From Acidobacteriota bacterium (GTDB lineage Bacteria; Acidobacteriota; Terriglobia; UBA7540): a stretch of 5,437 nucleotides of DNA. The translations under genes were made by a program, and so were the position numbers. Position 1 is the stretch's first letter. Each line of letters starts with the position of its first letter. Below the pieces are notes generated by a model, which made no database searches, was not told the DNA's origin, and saw only the letters and a list, made by a program, of their open reading frames with translations. The stretch spans positions 1 to 5,437 of the forward strand of contig PMYF01000457.1 in the NCBI GenBank assembly GCA_003171295.1. The letters run 5' to 3'. Below, one piece after another: positions 1 through 5,087 of the stretch.

Positions 1-2942
1 GGTTTGAACAGGCCCGAGGGCATGGCAGTCCCGGGGCTGATCATGGCGGGGTCAAGCATCCAGCGGCGGGCCCAGCCGGGCTTCAACCGGTCGCGCGCCA
101 GAAGGAAGTTGGGCGCCGTGGCGAATCTGTCATGTGCCGGGTCGCCCGTGGCGTGGCATTTCAGGCAGGGAGCGGCCTTGCTGGTGAACAGGGCGCGCGC
201 CAGGGCGATTTCCTGTTCCGTGAGCGGTTCGACCTGGGGCGCGATGTAAGGCAGGGGCTGGCTGGAGAGCGCCTGGAAAAAGCGCACGAGTTTGCGCACT
301 TCGAGCGGTGAGAAGTAGAAGGTCGGCATGCGCACCTTCAGATAAGGGCGCACACCGTTGCGATCCGTCTGCTTCGAGTCCAGCGCGGGGTTGGCGAGAA
401 ATTTCAGCATCCAGTCGGGATTGGCTCGCGCGCCCTCGCCCATCAGCTTGGGGGGCAACTGGTCTTTCCACTCCGCGGTCTGGTAGCGCGGCAGGCTCAT
501 CAAGCGGCTGGTCTGTCCCACCATGAACTGGTGGCAGCCCATGCAGTTGTATTTCTTGACAATCCACCAGCCTTCCTGCGCGTCGCGACGCTGGTCTTCC
601 GGCGCATCCCAGTAGCGCGGGGGATATTGCGATTCCACCGCGCCCATCAGGAACGTCGTGAGGGCGGTGATCTCCTCGGGCTTCATATTGAAGTCGGGCA
701 TGCGCAGACGCTCGTTAGGATCGCGGTCGGACCAGTCGCGGCCGGTGTCGTAGACCTCGGGCTTGGCGAGCTTGTGCTCGAAGAATCCCTTGTGGCTGTA
801 CCAGTCGTCGTTGCGGGCCTTTGCCGTCAGCAATGCGAAGTCGATCTGTTCCAGGGGCTTGGAGCCTTCCTTGGTGAGTTCCGTGCCGATGCGGCCTTCA
901 TCTTCCATCCCCGTGATTTCGTGGCAGCCGGCGCAGCCGTAGCGCTGCGCGAGCGCGCGGCCGGAGGCTTTGAGCTTGGGATCGTTCAGGTAGTCAGCCC
1001 GCGCGTAGGACGCCGGATCCTTCTCTTTCAGCGTGACCAGGTAGCTCGCGATGTCGCGCGCCTCTTCGATTGTCAGCCGCAGGTTCGGCATGATGGTCAT
1101 CTGCTCGACCTCGAGCTCGTGGCCGTCGTTGGGGCACTTGCTGTGGTCGAGGTCGAAGACGAAGGGCACCCCATGGCGTGTGTAATCGTCTTCCGTGAGG
1201 TCACGCTTTTCATACGGACAGTAAGGGTGCGTGCGTTCGCGAGGATTGCGAACCCAGCGCACCAGGTAATCGTAGTTATCCTTCTCCCCCACGCGTGCCA
1301 GATTGGCGGCAAAACCGGGATCGGAATCGCTGAGCGAGTGGCACCCCAGGCAGCCGCGCGTCTCAAAGCTCTCCTTGCCCCTCACCGGATCACCGGGCGG
1401 CTGGTGCGGCAGCGTCGAGTCGATGCCGCTTTGCCAAATGAAAGCGGAAATCGCCCTGACCTCGCCATCATTCAGGCGGAAGCGCGGCATGCGCGTCGAG
1501 GGACGCCAGGCGTGGGGATTGGAGACCCAGACCGGAATCCAGTCCGGACGGATCTTCGCGCGCACTTCCTTAAGATCCGGCCCCACTTTTTTGATGTCCC
1601 GCAGCAGGTCTTTGGAGCGGCGATTGAGTTGTTCGATGCGGCCGTCGGTGTCGCTGATGGACACGCGCAGCATGTCGGCCTGGGTGTAATACTTCCGGGC
1701 GGTCTCGTTATCGGGGGCCTGGTCGCCCATCTGGATGCTTTGTTGGATGTCGCGCTGCGCGTCATGCCGCCGGGCCTCAAGCTGCAGCACCTGCTGCTCA
1801 GCGGAGACCAGTTCTTCCGGTTCCGGATTGTAGTTCTGGAAACGGTGGCAGCCCACGCAGCCACGATGTTGGAAGAGCTCCTTGCCGTAACTCAACACGG
1901 GCGCGTGATCCACGATCATTTGGTTCGCATGGCATTGTTGGCAGCCGGCCTGGACGTTTTCGAGGGGGTGGAGCGGCCACAGCCAGTGCTCATAGTTGCC
2001 GTGTGCACTCTCGGCGCTTTCCACCTGCATGCCATTGCCGTTGTGGCAGGGCGAGCAACCGAATTTTTCCGGGTCGTGGAGTTGCAGCAGTTCGGCGTCG
2101 GGATGGCTGACGAATACCTTCTTCCCGCCCAGGTCCTTGGCCGTCAGCACGGCCGGCTCGCGAATGCCTGCGTGGCAGGACTCACACCGGTCGACGATGC
2201 CGGCGTCAGGATTGTTGATTTGCCTGATTTCCACGGAGAAATCGTTGACTTTGTTGAGCAGCCCATGCAACTGCCCGACGGTCAGCCCGTTCAGGTGGTC
2301 CGCAAGGTACGCGTCACGTTTCTTACGCAGCTCCGAAACCGGGCGCAGCAGCGCGGATTTTTCCTCCAGCAGTTTCGCCTTGTCGAGCTGGACCTGGTTG
2401 AATTCCTCCTCCAGTTGCTGGAAGGTGTAGCTGCCTTTCTCGCGATGCCCGTCCGGAAGCGCCGGCAGAGCAAGCTCGAATGGACCTGCCTCATACTTGG
2501 CCAGGCCCCGGGCCAGCGACGTCTTTCCGCCCGCCGACGTGTGCTCGATCGCGTAGACCTGCGTGGCCACGTAAGCACGCGCCGTCGTGAAGGTGTCAGT
2601 CAGGGTAGAGAAGCGCGCGTCCAGAATGGCGATCTGCTTGTCCTGCTCCTCCGTCTTGTCTTTCACCTGGTCATCCAGGGTCTTGAGCTGTTGGTCGAGG
2701 TGCTTATACTCCGCCGACTGCAGGATAGTTTGCTCGGCCGCCTTCTGTTTGGGAATCTGCTTGACCAGGAAGGAATGGTAGCGTCGCGCAAATTCGCGCT
2801 GATAGCTTTTCCAGGGGCGTAGCCCGAAAAACTCGCCGTAGAGCGCCCAAACCAGGGTCAGCATCAGGAGCACCGACACAATCACAAAGAACGTGGCGAA
2901 TGAATGTGCGATGACGGGATCCGTGTCGGGAGTGTCAGGCAA
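1..2942 (-). CDS. Membrane-anchored multihaem cytochrome c of a bc-type complex (at least 8 haems; C-terminus beyond window)
   Basis: Probable electron-accepting cytochrome c subunit of the quinol:cytochrome c oxidoreductase, anchored in the membrane with its haems on the periplasmic side. 980 residues are visible, with no stop before the left edge. Start is TTG at 2942-2940, six bases after GGAGG; the first in-frame ATG lies inside the membrane helix. Layout: short acidic N-terminus (1-9), one TM helix (about 11-34), RPWKSYQREF segment (42-51), charged helical or coiled-coil stretches (about 66-120 and 172-212), then three CXXCH motifs (C253ESCH, C296SPCH, C334QQCH) without clear Met ligands. 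Five class-I-like domains follow, each CXXCH plus a likely distal Met: C362VGCH/M485, C531LGCH/M618, C670AGCH/M748, C800MGCH/M872, C926LKCH/M974. The 362-485 domain has a 76-residue helical insert, and 531-618 carries two extra cysteines (575, 603). The gene lies 33 bases after the subunit IV gene. Family known, exact partner inferred. Confidence 0.93.
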   Translation of the reverse strand, partial: MPDTPDTDPVIAHSFATFFVIVSVLLMLTLVWALYGEFFGLRPWKSYQREFARRYHSFLVKQIPKQKAAEQTILQSAEYKHLDQQLKTLDDQVKDKTEEQDKQIAILDARFSTLTDTFTTARAYVATQVYAIEHTSAGGKTSLARGLAKYEAGPFELALPALPDGHREKGSYTFQQLEEEFNQVQLDKAKLLEEKSALLRPVSELRKKRDAYLADHLNGLTVGQLHGLLNKVNDFSVEIRQINNPDAGIVDRCESCHAGIREPAVLTAKDLGGKKVFVSHPDAELLQLHDPEKFGCSPCHNGNGMQVESAESAHGNYEHWLWPLHPLENVQAGCQQCHANQMIVDHAPVLSYGKELFQHRGCVGCHRFQNYNPEPEELVSAEQQVLQLEARRHDAQRDIQQSIQMGDQAPDNETARKYYTQADMLRVSISDTDGRIEQLNRRSKDLLRDIKKVGPDLKEVRAKIRPDWIPVWVSNPHAWRPSTRMPRFRLNDGEVRAISAFIWQSGIDSTLPHQPPGDPVRGKESFETRGCLGCHSLSDSDPGFAANLARVGEKDNYDYLVRWVRNPRERTHPYCPYEKRDLTEDDYTRHGVPFVFDLDHSKCPNDGHELEVEQMTIMPNLRLTIEEARDIASYLVTLKEKDPASYARADYLNDPKLKASGRALAQRYGCAGCHEITGMEDEGRIGTELTKEGSKPLEQIDFALLTAKARNDDWYSHKGFFEHKLAKPEVYDTGRDWSDRDPNERLRMPDFNMKPEEITALTTFLMGAVESQYPPRYWDAPEDQRRDAQEGWWIVKKYNCMGCHQFMVGQTSRLMSLPRYQTAEWKDQLPPKLMGEGARANPDWMLKFLANPALDSKQTDRNGVRPYLKVRMPTFYFSPLEVRKLVRFFQALSSQPLPYIAPQVEPLTEQEIALARALFTSKAAPCLKCHATGDPAHDRFATAPNFLLARDRLKPGWARRWMLDPAMISPGTAMPSGLFK
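1587..1817 (-). other. Helical (coiled-coil-like) insertion inside a class-I cytochrome c domain
   Basis: Residues 376-452, between the haem motif C362VGCHRF and the VGPDL segment (453-457) that normally follows closely in class-I cytochromes, are rich in Glu, Gln, Arg, Lys and Leu, with heptad-like hydrophobic spacing. They contain a probable turn near GDQAPDNE (406-413), so two antiparallel helices are plausible. The downstream part (W468, NP at 475-476, TRMPRF with M485) is canonical, so the insert interrupts an otherwise normal fold. Confidence 0.6.
1928..2186 (-). other. Three-haem N-terminal module of the cytochrome (CESCH, CSPCH, CQQCH)
   Basis: Residues 253-338 carry three CXXCH motifs spaced 43 and 38 residues apart, with the pattern RCESCHAGI..P, then HP....L..HDPEKFGCSPCH, an AHG.....W..PL stretch, and AGCQQCH. 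No MP(N/D/T)(F/L) ligand motif lies between them, while free histidines are plentiful (for example the SHPD, LHDPE and SAHG histidines). Bis-histidine coordination, as in multihaem cytochromes of the c7/NrfH kind, is therefore likely but not proven. The module sits between the coiled-coil stalk and the tandem class-I domains, a position that suits taking electrons from Rieske. That role is inferred. Confidence 0.7.
2841..2912 (-). other. Single transmembrane anchor of the multihaem cytochrome
   Basis: Residues 11-34 are almost entirely hydrophobic (Phe, Val, Leu, Ile, Met) and are followed by the aromatic and basic segment WALYGEFFGLRPWK. The preceding nine residues are acidic and no signal-peptidase site is evident, so I read this as an uncleaved anchor. 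The CXXCH motifs must be periplasmic for haem attachment by the Ccm or Ccs machinery, which implies N-in, C-out topology despite few positive charges before the helix. Confidence 0.75.
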
Positions 2943-2948
2943 CCTGAA

Positions 2949-2953
2949 CCTCC
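2949..2953 (-). promoter_or_regulatory. Shine-Dalgarno site fixing the TTG start of the multihaem cytochrome
   Basis: On the minus strand GGAGG is followed by a six-base spacer (TTCAGG) and TTG. There is no ATG or GTG start between the upstream subunit IV stop codon and the membrane helix, so this strong ribosome site decides the start in favour of the rare codon TTG. Confidence 0.8.
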
Positions 2954-2975
2954 AGGGTCGATGGCCGCGCGGCTC

Positions 2976-3911
2976 TTAAAGGTTGAACCAAGGTGTCACC
3001 CAGATATACTTGATTCTGAATAAGTGCCGAATGAGTATTTTAATCGGAAGCAACAGCATGACCGTCAAAAACACCTGCATGGTCATGTACTGGAGGAAAC
3101 TCATCTTCCGATATATGCTCCGGTTGAAGTTGTTCCAGGTAATCAGTTTGTGAACAGCTCCGCCCGCCAGTGCCATGTAAATTGCCATGACGAAGGCGCC
3201 GAAAACCGTCTTGCCCCAGGCGGAGGTGACAAGGAAGATGTCGGGCAAGTCGCGGTTCACCTCGAACACCTGGCGATTGGGATCCCAGGTCTGCCCCGGC
3301 CAGAACCACATCCATCCCGGGCCGCGAATAAAGGTGCCGATCACCACCATCAGCAGCCATAGGAGCATGAAGCCGAAACAGAACGTCCCGATGGCGAAAC
3401 GCCGCTGCCGCCAGGTGTAATAGCCGGCGCCCAGCGGATTGGCGTCAATGTAGGGGATCACCATCAGACCCACGATGATCAGCGTGGGCATTACGACACC
3501 CGCCATCCAGGGATCGAAGTAGACCAGCATTTCCTGGAGGCCGAGGAAGTACCACGGCGCCTTTGCTGGGTTCATCGTCAGGTTCGGATTGGCCAGTTCC
3601 TCCAGCGGGGCGTTGAGGGTGATGGACCACACCATCAGGATGAGGGTGACGATGATTGCGGCGAGAAACTCAATGCGCAGCAGGAACGGCCAGACGGGAA
3701 CTTCCTTGGTCCAGCCGGGCTTCCAGGGCTGCGTTTTGCGGTGATGGGTCTTGGCAAGCTGGGGGTCGGCTTCCAACTGGACGATCAGGCGGTCGTTGGC
3801 AAGCGCCTGGCGGATTCCGTACCAGGTGTAAAACGGCACCAGGACAACCAACCCCACGATGGGGACGTTGTCGGGTGCAGAAGTGATTTCCCAGAGTTGA
3901 TGCCAGTCCAT
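2976..3911 (-). CDS. petD: Cytochrome b C-terminal half (subunit IV / PetD-like), enlarged form
   Basis: 311-residue membrane protein forming the C-terminal half of a split cytochrome b; it contributes to the quinol-oxidation (Qo) site and binds no b haem of its own. About six hydrophobic segments: 16-33, 76-98, 136-154, 172-195, 235-253 and 273-294. The Qo loop reads NPAKAPWYFLGLQEML (114-129), so the usual PEWY is APWY; Glu127 follows shortly after. Chloroplast subunit IV is about 160 residues with three helices. Here a tail after residue 196 adds RGPGWMWFWPGQTWDP, a soluble loop and two more helices. The ATG at 3911 is chosen because the protein then begins MDWHQLWEITSAPDN, as in this family, and AGGGA lies seven bases upstream. 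A TTG start 42 bases earlier is possible but would lie within an intergenic repeat. Next gene starts 33 bases on. Confidence 0.93.
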   Translation of the reverse strand: MDWHQLWEITSAPDNVPIVGLVVLVPFYTWYGIRQALANDRLIVQLEADPQLAKTHHRKTQPWKPGWTKEVPVWPFLLRIEFLAAIIVTLILMVWSITLNAPLEELANPNLTMNPAKAPWYFLGLQEMLVYFDPWMAGVVMPTLIIVGLMVIPYIDANPLGAGYYTWRQRRFAIGTFCFGFMLLWLLMVVIGTFIRGPGWMWFWPGQTWDPNRQVFEVNRDLPDIFLVTSAWGKTVFGAFVMAIYMALAGGAVHKLITWNNFNRSIYRKMSFLQYMTMQVFLTVMLLLPIKILIRHLFRIKYIWVTPWFNL

Positions 3912-3918
3912 CGAGTAA

Positions 3919-3923
3919 TCCCT
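3919..3923 (-). promoter_or_regulatory. Ribosome binding site of the subunit IV gene
   Basis: AGGGA on the minus strand, seven bases before ATG at 3911. It supports that ATG over the in-frame TTG at 3953, which lies in the AAGTCAAAAG repeat region with no comparable site at the right distance. Confidence 0.6.
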
Positions 3924-3944
3924 AGACTGCAGCCGCGAAGGATA

Positions 3945-3972
3945 GGAAGTCAAAAGCGGAAAGTCAAAAGTC
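3945..3972. repeat. Short tandem direct repeat, AAGTCAAAAG unit
   Basis: On the plus strand AAGTCAAAAG occurs at 3947-3956 and again at 3961-3970, each within a slightly longer repeat (GGAAGTCAAAAGC, then GGAAAGTCAAAAGTC). The copies lie in the gap between the two cytochrome b genes. The second copy also forms part of the left arm of the adjoining inverted repeat. Confidence 0.7.
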
Positions 3973-4020
3973 CAAGGTTGCGGGATGGCTTCCGACCTTC
4001 GACTCTTGACGGTCGACTTT
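3960..4020 (-). repeat. Imperfect inverted repeat (hairpin) between the two cytochrome b genes
   Basis: Plus-strand arms 3965-3980 (CAAAAGTCCAAGGTTG) and 3993-4008 (CGACCTTCGACTCTTG) enclose a 12-base loop. In the transcript this gives 13 Watson-Crick pairs, one G-U and two mismatches. AAAGTC (3960-3965) and GACTTT (4015-4020) could extend or rearrange the stem; the latter touches the stop codon of the upstream gene. No U-run follows, so it is not a classical intrinsic terminator. It could be an mRNA-processing or stability element that sets different levels of the two genes, or a dispersed genomic repeat. Pairing was worked out by eye. Confidence 0.55.
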
Positions 4021-4979
4021 CACTCCGTGTGCTGCGGCGCCACGTAAACCAGCGACTTCATCTTCAGCGCTTCCTGCTCCAGCACGACGGGCGCGGGGCC
4101 GGAAATGCCTCCATCCTTTCGCACCCGCCAGAAATGCACTATCATAAATGATCCTGCAATAATAGGTATCGCAATACAGTGCCAAATATAAGCACGCAGT
4201 AAGGCGTTGGCGTCCACGATGGAGCCGCCCAGCAGCGCAAAGCGCACGTCGTTGTAGGGAGTCATGCCGAGTAGCGGGCCGAACGGACCTTCGTGGCCGA
4301 GCAGCGGCGTGGCCCGCGCCATGTTGGTGCCCACGGTTACCGCCCAGAAACCCAATTGATCATCAGGCAGCAGATAGCCCGTGAAGCTCAGCAGCATGGT
4401 AAATACCAGCAGGATGACGCCCACACACCAGTTGAACTCGCGCGGCTTCTTGTAGGAACCCGTCAGGAAGACGCGAAACATGTGCAGCCAAACGGTGATG
4501 ATCATCAGGTGCGCCGCCCAGCGGTGCATGTTGCGCAAAAGCGAGCCGAAGGGTACGTCGCTCATCAGGTAGACAATATCGCGGTACGCCTGGCCCTTGG
4601 TGGGATGGTAGTAATACATCAGCAGCACACCGGTGAGGGTCAGGACGAGGAATAGGTAAAAGGAAATGCCCCCCATGCCCCACGTGTAGCTGTAGCGCAC
4701 CGCATCGCGATTGATCTTAGCGGGGTGGAGGTGGAGGAAAACATTGCTTAGCACGCCCAGGGCGCGGCTGCGCGAGCTCTCGTCGTGCTTGACGCGGAAG
4801 ATGGATTTGAAGAGCGCCGTCTTTTCCGGCCGCTTGAGGCTCTCGATGTCTTCCTTGGCCTTGCCCTTCAAAACCTGGGTGGTCTCGCGCACCTCGTCCA
4901 GGACCGCAGCGAACCCCTTTTTGGAGGGACTCTCGCCCGCCTCTTCCTGGGAAGGAATTTTGCTATGCTCGTCAGCCAT
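4020..4979 (-). CDS. petB: Cytochrome b N-terminal half (cytochrome b6 / PetB-like), dihaem
   Basis: 319-residue dihaem core subunit that carries electrons across the membrane during quinol oxidation. Four helices (about 103-124, 148-172, 184-204, 264-284). Haem ligands are clear: His152 and His166 in helix B (14 apart), and His267 and His282 in helix D (15 apart, the b6f-type spacing). Conserved flanks include FLHLHP (81-86), HMFRVF...GSYKKPRE (166-181), SFTGYLLP (198-205) and HFWRVRKDGGISGP (282-295). Oddities: a charged extension of about 75 residues before the first amphipathic helix; Gly101 where cytochrome b6 has the cysteine that binds haem c(i); and LPDDQ (204-208), where LPWGQ or LPWDQ is usual. 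ATG is supported by AGGAG six bases upstream. It is followed by the subunit IV gene after 108 bases and preceded by Rieske. Product identity is firm; the native quinone (probably menaquinone) is inferred. Confidence 0.96.
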   Translation of the reverse strand: MADEHSKIPSQEEAGESPSKKGFAAVLDEVRETTQVLKGKAKEDIESLKRPEKTALFKSIFRVKHDESSRSRALGVLSNVFLHLHPAKINRDAVRYSYTWGMGGISFYLFLVLTLTGVLLMYYYHPTKGQAYRDIVYLMSDVPFGSLLRNMHRWAAHLMIITVWLHMFRVFLTGSYKKPREFNWCVGVILLVFTMLLSFTGYLLPDDQLGFWAVTVGTNMARATPLLGHEGPFGPLLGMTPYNDVRFALLGGSIVDANALLRAYIWHCIAIPIIAGSFMIVHFWRVRKDGGISGPAPVVLEQEALKMKSLVYVAPQHTE

Positions 4980-4985
4980 CGATCT

Positions 4986-4990
4986 CTCCT
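4986..4990 (-). promoter_or_regulatory. Ribosome binding site of the cytochrome b (N-terminal half) gene
   Basis: AGGAG on the minus strand with a six-base spacer before ATG at 4979. This near-ideal site supports the long charged N-terminal extension as genuinely translated, not a start-site error. Confidence 0.75.
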
Positions 4991-5034
4991 GACAACCTCG
5001 GCTGGTCTCCCCGTCGGGCGGCTGGATTTACGCA

Positions 5035-5075
5035 GGGAACCACCGCAAATGCCGTCGACCTTTGCCACGCTTCCC
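5035..5075 (-). repeat. Weak inverted repeat in the Rieske-cytochrome b gap
   Basis: Plus strand GGGAA (5035-5039) matches TTCCC (5071-5075), and nested inside GCAAA (5045-5049) matches TTTGC (5061-5065), giving two 5-bp stems separated by a symmetric 5x5 internal loop, with an 11-base apical loop. There is no U-run and the pairing is modest, so this may be chance. The 108-base gap (4980-5087) holds nothing else I can support apart from the ribosome site. Confidence 0.25.
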
Positions 5076-5087
5076 TAACCCGCCCCG

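Noticed and set aside
531..2822. A 763-codon open frame on the plus strand
   Set aside because: It lies codon-on-codon opposite the multihaem cytochrome gene. The minus strand there has eight in-frame CXXCH motifs and five ligand motifs, while the plus product has no recognisable domain. High G+C with few TTA, CTA and TCA codons on the sense strand explains the missing stops.
3912..3953. Upstream TTG start for subunit IV, adding 14 residues
   Set aside because: The added residues come from the direct-repeat region, no suitable ribosome site precedes the TTG, and the ATG at 3911 gives the family-like MDW start with its own site.
3960..4020. Intrinsic terminator between the cytochrome b genes
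   Set aside because: The stem is imperfect and no U-run follows it in the transcript; the downstream genes belong to the same complex.
4363..4683. Other open frames within the cytochrome b genes on both strands (for example this minus-strand one)
   Set aside because: They overlap well-supported membrane-protein genes in other frames, with Arg/His/Pro-rich shadow composition and no motifs.
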